Shown here: positions 55,912 to 64,000 of the stretch, one piece after another
Layout of the letters: each line of letters begins with the position of its first letter
Position numbering within the stretch: the first letter of the stretch is position 1
DNA from: Kitasatospora herbaricolor
GTDB lineage: Bacteria > Actinomycetota > Actinomycetes > Streptomycetales > Streptomycetaceae
Direction: 5' to 3'
Length of the DNA: 64,000 nt
Assembly (NCBI RefSeq): GCF_030813695.1
Contig: NZ_JAUSVA010000002.1
Location: 3,100,001-3,164,000, forward strand
The notes under the pieces: model-generated
What the model saw: the letters and a program-made list of their open reading frames with translations, nothing else
The model's database searches: none
Told to the model about the DNA's origin: nothing
Translations under genes and position numbers: made by a program

Positions 55912-56393
55912 GCCATGCCCTCCCGTCAGCCAGTCGGCTCCGCAGAACTCCTGCCCACCGTACACAGCCGACCTGCGAACTTCGCCGAACCCGCCCGTAC
56001 AAGACCGGAAGGAAATCGACCGGGTTTTGACCAGAGTGCGGCACGGATTTCCCCACCTTCCCCCAGGAGCAGGCCGATTACCCGCGAATGGCCACAGGAA
56101 TCAGTCGTACGGGAAGCAGAATTCACCCCGGCCGGGCCTCTCCCCCCAGGCCGGCCACCGCTCGGGAGCCCGGCGTCCCGGGGCCGCCGCCGGAAGGATG
56201 CGGCCGATTGCCGGTACCCCCGGAATACCGCCGAACGGGTTTCCGGTGACAGCCGTGATGAATATTCGCCGGAACAGCGCAAGGCCCGGATCCGAACCGG
56301 GCCGTCCGGGTGAATTCCGGTCGGACTTTCCCGAGGCGATCGCGCCGCCGTCGCCCGGCCGGCCACGGAATCCGCAGGAATGCGCCGGGAACG
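55912..56393. other. 482-bp intergenic region between valS and the helical-protein gene
   Basis: No supported gene. It should hold the promoter of the gene starting at 55911. GAATTCACCC at 56119-56128 recurs inverted (GGGTGAATTC) at 56308-56317, about 180 bp apart. The region is less GC-rich than its surroundings, which could mark old inserted DNA, but no ORF or transposase trace is seen. Confidence 0.4.
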
Positions 56394-56434
56394 CCCGAGG
56401 GCCACACCCCTGGTGACGGGGTGCGGCCCTCGGG
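56394..56434 (-). terminator. valS terminator
   Basis: 10 bp plus 6 bp of stem with one mismatch (56394-56410 with 56418-56434), 7-nt loop, about 50 nt past the stop. Confidence 0.82.
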
Positions 56435-56484
56435 GACCGTCCGGGCGGGCCCGCGCCTGCCGTGGCCGGCCGGGGCGCCGTGGA

Positions 56485-59145
56485 TCAGGCCTGCGGCAGC
56501 GCCGCGAGCTGGGCGGTGATCCGGGCGATGTCGGCCTCGGCGGCCTCCTGGCGAGCCCGGATCTTGGTCACCACGTCGTCCGGCGCCTTGGCGAGGAAGC
56601 CCTCGTTGCCGAGCTTGGCGGTGGTCTGCGCCTTGTCCTTCTCGGCCGCCGCGAGGTCCTTGGCGAGGCGCTTGCGCTCCGCCGCGACGTCGATGGTGCC
56701 GGAGAGGTCCAGGGCCACCGTGGCCCCCGCGACCGGCAGCGAGGCGGTGGCCGCGAAGCCCTCCTCGGGAGCGGTCAGCCGCAGCAGCGAACGGATCGCG
56801 TCCTCGTGCGGGGGCAGCACCGTCCCGGCCAGGTCGAGGGTGGCCGGCACCTTCTGCGCGGGCTGCAGGCCCTGGTCCGAACGGAACCGGCGGACCTCGG
56901 TGACCACCTGCTGAAGGGTGGCGACCTCGGCCTCGGCGGCGGCGTCCCGGCGGGCCGGGTCGGCGGTCGGCCAGGCGGTGACGACCAGCGACTCGGCACC
57001 GGTGAGGGTGGTCCAGAGCGCCTCGGTGACGAACGGGACGACCGGGTGGAGCAGGCGCAGCGTCACGTCCAGGACCTCGCCGAGCACCCGGCGGGCGGCG
57101 TCGGCCTGCGGGCCGCCCTTGGCCAGGGTGGTCTTGGAGAGCTCGACGTACCAGTCGAAGACCTCGTCCCAGGCGAAGTGGAACAGGGTGTCGGCGACCT
57201 TGGCGAACTGGTAGTCGTCGTAGAGCCCGTCGACCTCGGCCACGGTGGCGTTGAGGCGGGACAGGATCCAGCGGTCGACCGCCGTCAGCTCCTCGGGGGC
57301 CGGCAGCGGGCCCTCGACGGTGGCGCCGTTCATCAGCGCGAAGCGGGTGGCGTTCCAGATCTTGTTGCAGAAGTTGCGCGAGCCCTTGACCCAGTCCTCG
57401 CCGATCGGCACGTCGGCACCGGGGTTGGCGCCGCGGGCCAGGGTGAACCGGACGGCGTCGGCGCCGTACTCGTTCATCCAGTCCAGCGGGTCCACGGCGG
57501 TGCCGGAGGACTTGGACATCTTCTTGCCGAACTGGTCGCGGACCAGGCCGGTCAGCGCGATGGTGTGGAAAGGCGCCTGACCGTCCATCGCGTACAGGCC
57601 GAACATCATCATCCGGGCGACCCAGAAGAAGATGATGTCGTGGCCGGTGAGCAGGACGTCGGTGGCGTAGAACTTCTCCAGGTCCGGGGTCTGCTCGGGC
57701 CAGCCCAGGGTCGAGAACGGCCACAGGGCGCTGGAGAACCAGGTGTCCAGGACGTCCGGGTCCTGGTGCCAGCCCTCGCCGGCGGGCGGCTCCTCGTCGG
57801 GGCCGACGCAGACGACCTGGCCCTCGGGGCCGTACCAGACCGGGATCCGGTGGCCCCACCAGAGCTGGCGCGAGATGCACCAGTCGTGCATGTTGTCGAC
57901 CCAGCTGAAGTAGCGGCCCTCCAGCTCCTTCGGGTGGATGGCGACCCGGCCGTCGCGGACGGCGTCGCCCGCGGCGGCGGCCAGCGGCTCGACCTTGACC
58001 CACCACTGCAGCGACAGCCGCGGCTCGACGATGGTGTGGCAGCGCGAGCAGTGGCCCACGGCGTGCATGTAGGGGCGCTTCTCGGCGACGATGCGCCCCT
58101 GCTCGCGCAGGGCGCCGACGACGGCCGAGCGGGCCTCCAGCCGGTCCAGGCCGAGGAAGGGGCCGTGCACGGTGATCACGCCGTGCTCGTCCATCACGGT
58201 CAGGTTCGGCAGGTCGTGCCGCTGGCCGATGGCGAAGTCGTTCGGGTCGTGCGCCGGGGTCACCTTGACGGCGCCGGTGCCGAACTCCGGGTCGACGTGC
58301 TCGTCGGCGACGACCGGGATCCGGCGGTCCGTCAGCGGCAGCGCGACGGTGCGCCCGACCAGGTGGGCGTAGCGCTCGTCCTCGGGGTGGACGGCGATCG
58401 CGGTGTCACCGAGCAGCGTCTCGGCCCGGGTGGTGGCGACGACGATGGAGTCCTCGCCCTCGCCGTAGCGGATCGAGACCAGCTCGCCGGCGCTGTCCTC
58501 GTGCTCGACCTCGATGTCGGAGAGTGCGGTGAGACAGCGCGGGCACCAGTTGATGATGCGCTCGGCGCGGTAGATCAGGCCGTCGTCGAAGAGCTTCTTG
58601 AAGATGGTCTGGACGGCCTGCGAGAGGCCCTCGTCCATGGTGAAGCGCTCGCGCGACCAGTCGACGCCGTCGCCGAGGCGGCGCATCTGGCCGAGGATCT
58701 TGCCGCCGTACTGCTCCTTCCACTCCCAGACCTTCTCGACGAAGGCCTCGCGGCCCAGGTCGTGGCGGGAGAGGCCGGACTCGGCGAGCTGCTGCTCGAC
58801 CTTGTTCTGGGTGGCGATGCCCGCGTGGTCCATGCCGGGCAGCCAGAGGGCCTCGAAGCCCTGCATGCGCTTGCGGCGGGTCAGGGCGTCCATCAGCGTG
58901 TGCTGGAAGGCGTGGCCCAGGTGCAGGGCACCGGTGACGTTCGGCGGCGGGATGACGATGGTGTACGCGGGCTTGTCGCTCTTGGCGTCGGCGGTGAAGT
59001 AGCCGCGCTCCACCCAGCGCTCGTACAGCGCGCCCTCTACCTCCGCCGGGGCGTAGGTCGTGGGGATGCCGCCGCCGTTGGCGGTGGTCGCTGCTGCGTC
59101 GTCCCCATGGGAGTTCTCGGGGCGCTGGTTCGTGGTGTCGGTCAC
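56485..59145 (-). CDS. valS: valine--tRNA ligase
   Basis: 886 residues from GTG 59145. HIGH-type motif GALHLGHAF near residue 74, KMSKS near 540, and the editing domain between ([20 protein letters not shown]). The C-terminal coiled coil that grips tRNA is at about 820-886 ([20 protein letters not shown]). TAAACT 7 nt before the GTG suggests a leaderless mRNA. Longer in-frame versions add Arg-rich, unrelated sequence. Ends in a clear terminator. Confidence 0.97.
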   Translation of the reverse strand: MTDTTNQRPENSHGDDAAATTANGGGIPTTYAPAEVEGALYERWVERGYFTADAKSDKPAYTIVIPPPNVTGALHLGHAFQHTLMDALTRRKRMQGFEALWLPGMDHAGIATQNKVEQQLAESGLSRHDLGREAFVEKVWEWKEQYGGKILGQMRRLGDGVDWSRERFTMDEGLSQAVQTIFKKLFDDGLIYRAERIINWCPRCLTALSDIEVEHEDSAGELVSIRYGEGEDSIVVATTRAETLLGDTAIAVHPEDERYAHLVGRTVALPLTDRRIPVVADEHVDPEFGTGAVKVTPAHDPNDFAIGQRHDLPNLTVMDEHGVITVHGPFLGLDRLEARSAVVGALREQGRIVAEKRPYMHAVGHCSRCHTIVEPRLSLQWWVKVEPLAAAAGDAVRDGRVAIHPKELEGRYFSWVDNMHDWCISRQLWWGHRIPVWYGPEGQVVCVGPDEEPPAGEGWHQDPDVLDTWFSSALWPFSTLGWPEQTPDLEKFYATDVLLTGHDIIFFWVARMMMFGLYAMDGQAPFHTIALTGLVRDQFGKKMSKSSGTAVDPLDWMNEYGADAVRFTLARGANPGADVPIGEDWVKGSRNFCNKIWNATRFALMNGATVEGPLPAPEELTAVDRWILSRLNATVAEVDGLYDDYQFAKVADTLFHFAWDEVFDWYVELSKTTLAKGGPQADAARRVLGEVLDVTLRLLHPVVPFVTEALWTTLTGAESLVVTAWPTADPARRDAAAEAEVATLQQVVTEVRRFRSDQGLQPAQKVPATLDLAGTVLPPHEDAIRSLLRLTAPEEGFAATASLPVAGATVALDLSGTIDVAAERKRLAKDLAAAEKDKAQTTAKLGNEGFLAKAPDDVVTKIRARQEAAEADIARITAQLAALPQA

Positions 59146-59152
59146 GACGCAC

Positions 59153-59158
59153 AGTTTA
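59153..59158 (-). promoter_or_regulatory. -10 element for leaderless valS
   Basis: TAAACT, 7 nt, GTG. No ribosome site in the gap. Confidence 0.45.
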
Positions 59159-59356
59159 CGTAACGGCGGACGCGGGTTACGAACCGCTTTCCCGGCCGGC
59201 CGCGCGGGGCGGGTCGGCGGGGCCGGTATTCCGAGCGCGGCACGAGCCTCCTGCGATAGCGTGCGCCGCACTCGCACGAGCTTTCGTCCGGGTGCAGACC
59301 GAGCCCGGCCGGACCACCACCGATCGCCGTGCGAGCGCTCAGCAGAGAGGGCCACC

Positions 59357-60091
59357 GTGTCCGACCAGAACCCCTTCGGCCCGCCGCCGGCCCAGCCGTA
59401 CGCCGCCCCGCCGCAGTACGGCGCGGTGCCCCCGCAGGGCGGGCCGGTCCCGCCCGGCTACGCCTACGGCTACCCGCAGCCCGTGCCGCCGAAGAAGTCC
59501 CGCCGGACGCTGTGGATCGTGCTCGGCTGCGTGGCCGGCGCGGTGCTGCTCGGCGGCGGCACGCTCGGCTGGTTCCTCTGGGACGTCGCATCGAAGACCG
59601 GCACCCACAAGGTGGTGCTGCCCGCGACCTTCCAGGGCGCCGAGCGGGACGACGACAACCCCACCGCCCGGACCCTCCAGAGCGGCCTGGCCGAGGTGTA
59701 CTCCAGCGGCAGCAACCCCTGGAAGCCCACCGCCGTGGCCGGGGTCTACGCAGACCAGGAGCACGGGACGGGCGTGATCGTGGCCGGCGGGTACGGCAAG
59801 GTCGTCAGGCCGGAGAGCGAGCTGCGGAAGTTCCTGGAGGGCTTCGAGTCCAGCGGCAAGGCGCAGGGGACCACCTTCGGCCCGCGCCGGACCTTCGACC
59901 CGGGCCCGCTCGGCGGCTACCTGACCTGCGAGACCATGAAGGCCCCCGAGGAGACGGACAGCGTCTGCGTCTGGGCCGACAACAGCTCCGTGGTGATGGT
60001 GCTGAGCGGCGGCCCGGACGTCGAACCCGACCTGGACCGGGCCGCGGCCGCCGCCCGCGAACTGCGCCTGGCCGCCGAGATCGCCAAGTGA
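59357..60091 (+). CDS. hypothetical Pro-rich single-pass membrane protein
   Basis: 244 residues from GTG 59357, with AGAGAGG about 6 nt upstream. N-terminal ~45 residues are Pro/Gln/Gly/Tyr-rich ([20 protein letters not shown]). A basic PPKKSRRT is followed by one membrane segment ([24 protein letters not shown]) and a ~170-residue outer domain with two Cys ([14 protein letters not shown]) that may form a disulfide. The plan matches the 411-1181 gene. Function unknown. Confidence 0.8.
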   Translation: MSDQNPFGPPPAQPYAAPPQYGAVPPQGGPVPPGYAYGYPQPVPPKKSRRTLWIVLGCVAGAVLLGGGTLGWFLWDVASKTGTHKVVLPATFQGAERDDDNPTARTLQSGLAEVYSSGSNPWKPTAVAGVYADQEHGTGVIVAGGYGKVVRPESELRKFLEGFESSGKAQGTTFGPRRTFDPGPLGGYLTCETMKAPEETDSVCVWADNSSVVMVLSGGPDVEPDLDRAAAAARELRLAAEIAK

Positions 60092-60122
60092 CCGACTGAC
60101 GGCCGGCCGCGCCCGACATGCG

Positions 60123-60156
60123 GGGGCCCCGCGCACCGGACGGTGTGCGGGGCCCC
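60123..60156. terminator. bidirectional terminator before clpX 3' end
   Basis: 15-bp stem with one G-T pair (60123-60137 with 60142-60156), 4-nt loop, between convergent stops at 60091 and 60170. Confidence 0.85.
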
Positions 60157-60169
60157 TGCGTGTTCCGGG

Positions 60170-61459
60170 TCAGGCGCTCTTGTCGCGCCGCTCCCGCTTG
60201 ATCATGTCGCGCGGCACCAGGGTCGGGATGGCGTGCTTGGAGACGACGTCCCCGGTCACCACCACGCGGGCGACGTCCTGACGCGAGGGGACCTCGTACA
60301 TCACGGACATCAGCACCTCCTCCATGATGGCGCGCAGGCCGCGCGCGCCGGTCCCGCGCAGGATCGCCTGGTCGGCGATCGCCTCCAGCGCGTCGCGGGA
60401 GAACTCCAGCTCGACGCCGTCCAGCTCGAAGAGCTTGCGGTACTGCTTGACCAGCGCGTTCTTCGGCTCGGTGAGGATCTGCAGGAGCGCCTCGCGGTCC
60501 AGGTTGTGCACGCTGGTGATGACCGGCAGACGGCCGATGAACTCGGGGATCATGCCGAACTTCACCAGGTCCTCGGGCATCACCTGGCGGAAGTGGTCGC
60601 TGGAGTCGCTCTCCCGCTTGGAGCGGATGTTGGCGCCGAAGCCGATGCCCTTGGCACCCGCCCGGCCCTCGATGATCCGCTCCAGGCCCGCGAAGGCACC
60701 GCCCACGATGAACAGCACGTTGGTGGTGTCGATCTGGATGAACTCCTGGTGCGGGTGCTTGCGCCCGCCCTGCGGCGGCACCGAGGCGGTGGTGCCCTCC
60801 AGGATCTTCAGCAGCGCCTGCTGGACGCCCTCGCCGGAGACGTCACGGGTGATCGACGGGTTCTCGCTCTTGCGGGCGACCTTGTCGATCTCGTCGATGT
60901 AGATGATCCCGGTCTCGGCCTTCTTGACGTCGTAGTCCGCCGCCTGGATCAGCTTGAGCAGGATGTTCTCGACGTCCTCGCCGACGTACCCGGCCTCGGT
61001 CAGCGCCGTGGCGTCCGCGATCGCGAACGGCACGTTGAGCATCCGGGCCAGGGTCTGGGCGAGCAGCGTCTTGCCGGAGCCGGTGGGGCCCAGCAGCAGG
61101 ATGTTGGACTTCGCGAGCTCGATCGCGTCCTCACGGCCGTTGCCGCCGCTTCGGCCGGCCTCACCGGCCTGGACGCGCTTGTAGTGGTTGTACACGGCCA
61201 CCGACAGCGACTTCTTCGCCGTGTCCTGGCCGACCACGTACTGGTCGAGGAACTCGTAGATCTCGCGGGGCTTCGGGAGCTCCTCGAACCGCACCTCGGA
61301 GGTCTCGGCGAGCTCCTCCTCGATGATCTCGTTGCAGAGGTCGATGCACTCGTCGCAGATGTACACGCCAGGCCCGGCGATGAGCTTCTTCACCTGCTTC
61401 TGGGACTTGCCGCAGAACGAGCACTTGAGCAGGTCGCCACCGTCTCCGATGCGTGCCAC
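60170..61459 (-). CDS. clpX: ATP-dependent Clp protease ATP-binding subunit ClpX
   Basis: 429 residues from GTG 61459. The N-terminal zinc domain uses C13, C16, C35 and C38 ([16 protein letters not shown]) for substrates and adaptors. The AAA+ domain has Walker [12 protein letters not shown] near residue 123 and Walker [10 protein letters not shown]. The IGF-type ClpP-docking loop corresponds to [11 protein letters not shown]. It unfolds proteins and feeds them to ClpP1P2. It is ~290 bp downstream of clpP2, so it may be cotranscribed or have its own promoter. Confidence 0.97.
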   Translation of the reverse strand: MARIGDGGDLLKCSFCGKSQKQVKKLIAGPGVYICDECIDLCNEIIEEELAETSEVRFEELPKPREIYEFLDQYVVGQDTAKKSLSVAVYNHYKRVQAGEAGRSGGNGREDAIELAKSNILLLGPTGSGKTLLAQTLARMLNVPFAIADATALTEAGYVGEDVENILLKLIQAADYDVKKAETGIIYIDEIDKVARKSENPSITRDVSGEGVQQALLKILEGTTASVPPQGGRKHPHQEFIQIDTTNVLFIVGGAFAGLERIIEGRAGAKGIGFGANIRSKRESDSSDHFRQVMPEDLVKFGMIPEFIGRLPVITSVHNLDREALLQILTEPKNALVKQYRKLFELDGVELEFSRDALEAIADQAILRGTGARGLRAIMEEVLMSVMYEVPSRQDVARVVVTGDVVSKHAIPTLVPRDMIKRERRDKSA

Positions 61460-61753
61460 GAGGTGCTTCCCCTTCGCCAGGGGCCCCGCGGGGGTTCCGG
61501 GGCCTGGTGCTGTGGACCGTCAACGCCGATGGCGCTCGGTCTCGCTATCCGACGGTACTCTGCCGGGCCGGTGATTCCGCTGTCTTCGGCAGGTCTGCCC
61601 TACGCCCTGGGCGAATTGATACCGAACAGATGCCGTCCGGCAGGCGTGGGCCGTGCTGGGGGCGGCCGGGCGGGCAGTGCCGCGACCGCCGGAGCGGGAC
61701 GCACGGTGCTCGTTCGAACACGGAAGTGCGCCCCGCCCGGACCGCCGGTGACC

Positions 61754-62446
61754 TCAGTCGGTCAGCGAGGTCTTGCGGGTGGAGATGATCTGGTCGATCA
61801 GCCCGTACTCCAGCGCCTCCTCGGCCGTCAGGATCTTGTCGCGCTCGATGTCGTCGCGCACCTGCTCCACCGGCTTCTTGGAGTGCTTGGAGAGCATCTC
61901 CTCCAGCTGCTCGCGCATCCGGAAGATCTCCTTGGCCTGGATCTCCAGGTCCGACACCTGACCGCGGCCGGTCTCGGTGTACGGCTGGTGGATCAGGATC
62001 CGGGCGTTCGGCAGCGCCATCCGCTTGCCGGGGGTGCCGGCCGCCAGCAGCACGGCCGCGGCGGAGGCCGCCTGGCCCATGCAGACGGTGGTGATGTCCG
62101 GCTTGACGTACTGCATGGTGTCGTAGATCGCGGTCAGCGCCGTGAAGGAGCCGCCGGGCGAGTTGATGTACATCTGGATCTCGCGGTCCGGGTCCATCGA
62201 CTCCAGGCAGAGCAGCTGGGCCATGATGTCGTTCGCCGAGACGTCGTCCACCTGCGAGCCGAGGAAGATGATGCGCTCCTCGAACAGCTTGGCGTACGGG
62301 TCGTACTCGCGAACGCCCTGCGAGGTGCGCTCGACGAAGCGCGGGACGATGTAACGGCCCTCTGCCCGCGGGGCAGTGGACTCGGAGCGGGCGCCGAAGT
62401 ACTCGGCGCGCGGCGTGTTGGGGCCGAAGGGGGTGTTGCTGGCCAT
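61754..62446 (-). CDS. clpP2: ATP-dependent Clp protease proteolytic subunit ClpP2
   Basis: 230 residues from ATG 62446. Serine protease ring subunit. Nucleophile S128 in MGQAASAAA, catalytic H153 in LIHQP, and the Asp in VRDDIERD. The N-terminus is ~35 residues longer than ClpP1 and rich in Asn/Pro/Arg. In actinobacteria ClpP1 and ClpP2 form a mixed tetradecamer. It follows clpP1 by 59 bp. Confidence 0.97.
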   Translation of the reverse strand: MASNTPFGPNTPRAEYFGARSESTAPRAEGRYIVPRFVERTSQGVREYDPYAKLFEERIIFLGSQVDDVSANDIMAQLLCLESMDPDREIQMYINSPGGSFTALTAIYDTMQYVKPDITTVCMGQAASAAAVLLAAGTPGKRMALPNARILIHQPYTETGRGQVSDLEIQAKEIFRMREQLEEMLSKHSKKPVEQVRDDIERDKILTAEEALEYGLIDQIISTRKTSLTD

Positions 62447-62505
62447 GGGAGTTCCGTCCTCCGAATGCGTGCGTGCCGTCGTGTGTGGGGTGCGGGAGGG
62501 GGCGC

Positions 62506-63144
62506 TCAGGCGCCGGTGCCGCCGCCGCCGGGGACATCTGCGGCACTGTGCATGATCGAGTCGATCAGGCCGTACTCCTTGGCCTGCTCCGGGGTGAACC
62601 AGCGGTCGCGGTCGGAGTCCGCGGTGACGCGCTCGAAGGTCTGGCCGCTGTGGTGCGCGATCAGCTCGGACATCCGCTTCTTGGTGCGGAGCAGCTGCTC
62701 GGCCTGGATCCGGATGTCGGTGGCGGAGCCGCCGAGGCCGGCCGAGGGCTGGTGCATCAGGATGTTGGCGTTCGGCAGCGAGAAGCGCTTGCCCTTGGCG
62801 CCGGCCGTCAGCAGGAACTGGCCCATCGAGGCGGCCATGCCCATCGCGATGGTGACCACGTCGTTCTTGATGTACTGCATGGTGTCGTAGATCGCCATGC
62901 CGGCCGTGATCGAGCCGCCCGGGGAGTTGATGTAGAGGTAGATGTCCTTCTCGGGGTCAGCCGCCAGGAGCAGCAGCTGCGCGGTGATCTTGTTCGCGAT
63001 GTCGTCGTCGACCGCCTGGCCGAGGAAGATGATCCGCTCGTTGAGCAGCCGGTTGTAGACCTGGTCGCCCAGGCCGCCGAGCACGTCACCACCGGCGGCG
63101 TGCGGCGCCATCAGGCCAGGCATCTGCATCTGCGGGAACGTCAC
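62506..63144 (-). CDS. clpP1: ATP-dependent Clp protease proteolytic subunit ClpP1
   Basis: 212 residues from GTG 63144. Nucleophile S106 in [10 protein letters not shown]131 in LMHQP, and the Asp in ADSDRDRW. First gene of the clpP1-clpP2 unit. The ClgR-like box at 63284-63297, about 140 bp upstream, and -10-like TAGGGT at 63240-63245 agree with the known activation of clpP1P2 by ClgR in Streptomyces. Confidence 0.97.
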   Translation of the reverse strand: MTFPQMQMPGLMAPHAAGGDVLGGLGDQVYNRLLNERIIFLGQAVDDDIANKITAQLLLLAADPEKDIYLYINSPGGSITAGMAIYDTMQYIKNDVVTIAMGMAASMGQFLLTAGAKGKRFSLPNANILMHQPSAGLGGSATDIRIQAEQLLRTKKRMSELIAHHSGQTFERVTADSDRDRWFTPEQAKEYGLIDSIMHSAADVPGGGGTGA

Positions 63145-63239
63145 TTAGCCACCTGCTCAGTCGATTTGGACGGTCGCTCCACGGCCGTCACTTTGTCGCA
63201 CAGCTTGAGATATCACTGCGTGAATGTCGCTGTCCAAGG

Positions 63240-63245
63240 ACCCTA
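63240..63245 (-). promoter_or_regulatory. -10-like element of clpP1
   Basis: TAGGGT on the minus strand, giving a leader of about 90 nt. No consensus -35 is seen, as expected for an activator-dependent promoter. Confidence 0.4.
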
Positions 63246-63283
63246 ACGCGCAGGCCGGGCCGCAGAATCCCCCACGCAGAACT

Positions 63284-63297
63284 GTTCGCTGTGAGCG
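63284..63297. promoter_or_regulatory. ClgR box upstream of clpP1
   Basis: GTTCGC-TGTGA-GCG matches GTTCGC-N5-GCG, the motif described for the activator ClgR. It is centred about 57 bp upstream of the predicted clpP1 start, a typical activator position. Confidence 0.7.
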
Positions 63298-63360
63298 CAG
63301 GGTCCGGCGGCCCCCGAAGGGCCCCGAAGTGCCGTGCGCACACGCCCCGCGCACAGACGG

Positions 63361-63401
63361 CAGTGGGCCCGGGCGCCGCTGCACGGCGTCCGGGCCCACT
63401 G
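63361..63401 (-). terminator. tig terminator
   Basis: 18-bp stem with one G-T pair (63361-63378 with 63384-63401), 5-nt loop, about 24 bp past the tig stop. Confidence 0.88.
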
Positions 63402-63424
63402 CTCGATCAGGCGTCTACCGGGGC

Positions 63425-64000
63425 TCAGGCCTCGGTCGACCCCTCGGCGGTCTCGTCCGCCGCAGCGGCCTCGACGGTCTCGGCCGACTCGTCGGTCTCG
63501 TCGTCGTCGAAGTTGATCTCGTTGCCCTCGGTGTCGACGACCTTGGCGGCCTCGACCACCAGCGCCAGCGCCTTGCCGCGGGCGACCTCGCCGACCAGCA
63601 GCGGCACCTGGCCACCCTGGACGACCTGCTGCGCGAACTGGTCCGGGGTCAGGCCCGAGCCGGCGGCACGGCGGATGAGGTGCTCGGTGAGCTCCTCCTG
63701 GTTGACGCCCAGCTCCTCGTTGCCCACGATCTGGTCGAGGACGAACTGGGTCTTGATGCCCTTCTTGGCCTGCTCCTCGGTCTCCGCCAGGAAGTCCTCC
63801 AGGGACTTGTCCTGGGTGGCGAGGTAGGCCTCCAGGGTCAGGCCCATCGGCTCCAGCTGGTGGTGCTCGAGGTTGTGGCGACGGGTCTCGATCTCGTCCT
63901 TGAGGAGCTTCTCCGGGTAGTCCATCTCGACCTTGGAGAGCAGCTCGTCCAGGACCTTCTCCTGGGCCTGGGTGGCCTGGTCGAACTCCTTCATGCGCTC
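63425..64000 (-). CDS. tig: trigger factor, C-terminal part (runs off the window)
   Basis: The last ~191 residues of the ribosome-bound chaperone. The frame is open to the window edge and its start lies beyond 64000. The helical C-terminal arms are seen ([60 protein letters not shown]). It ends in an acidic Glu/Asp/Ala tail. The tig-clpP1-clpP2-clpX order is the usual one. Confidence 0.95.
   Translation of the reverse strand, partial: ERMKEFDQATQAQEKVLDELLSKVEMDYPEKLLKDEIETRRHNLEHHQLEPMGLTLEAYLATQDKSLEDFLAETEEQAKKGIKTQFVLDQIVGNEELGVNQEELTEHLIRRAAGSGLTPDQFAQQVVQGGQVPLLVGEVARGKALALVVEAAKVVDTEGNEINFDDDETDESAETVEAAAADETAEGSTEA

Overview
The window is high-GC DNA with the gene content and order of the chromosome core of a filamentous actinomycete, most probably family Streptomycetaceae (Streptomyces or Kitasatospora). 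The reasons are strong G/C third-position bias, frequent GTG starts, a leaderless-promoter style (TANNNT 6-7 nt before the start codon), SigE/ClgR/DasR-like sites, and a block that reads holA, comEC/comEA, leuS, rsfS, nadD, proA, proB, obgE, rpmA/rplU, RNase E, two radical-SAM-linked genes, rodA, PBP2, mreDCB, ndk, folC, valS, clpX, clpP2/clpP1, tig. Nearly all core genes lie on the minus strand. Genus and synteny statements come from recalled knowledge of such genomes, not from a search. || Layout. 1-9.2 kb: a gene tail, a 19-bp tandem repeat, a membrane protein, holA, a small RraB-like gene, comEC and comEA (two DnaA-box-like sites upstream), a DegV-family gene and a membrane protein. 9.2-13.8 kb: leuS with a leucine attenuator (12-codon leader peptide containing Leu-Leu-Leu, then an intrinsic terminator) and a TPR-type regulator. 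13.9-16.9 kb: three identical tRNA-Ala(GGC) genes; one is split from the other two by a divergent drug-efflux/regulator pair. 17-24.9 kb: histidine phosphatase, rsfS, an LCP cell-wall protein with a Tyr/Gln-rich N-terminus, nadD, two tiny membrane proteins, an M48 protease, a kinase-tail remnant and two related membrane proteins. 24.9-39.3 kb: proA/proB, obgE, L27/L21, RNase E, radical-SAM-linked proteins and an unusual Pro-spaced repeat membrane protein. 39.3-44.4 kb: an accessory segment. It starts with two truncated genes (SGNH hydrolase, ArsR regulator) that meet at one breakpoint. It continues with a compact RiPP-like locus: an E1/ThiF-like enzyme and an M50 membrane peptidase (translationally coupled), with a 47-residue candidate precursor ending in Asn and an M14 carboxypeptidase divergently oriented. 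44.4-53.3 kb: rod-shape/wall genes rodA-PBP2-mreD-mreC-mreB, ndk, a DUF4233 protein and folC. 53.3-64 kb: a secreted GH18 chitinase under a DasR-like site, valS, a membrane protein, clpX, clpP2, clpP1 (with a ClgR-like box) and the 3' part of tig. || The most interesting candidate for an undescribed system is the 40.2-44.3 kb locus. It has the parts of a peptide-modifying pathway (adenylating E1-like enzyme with an N-terminal recognition-type domain, short peptide, two peptidases) but no YcaO, lanthionine synthetase, radical SAM or ABC exporter next to it. The next strongest observation is the leuS leader.
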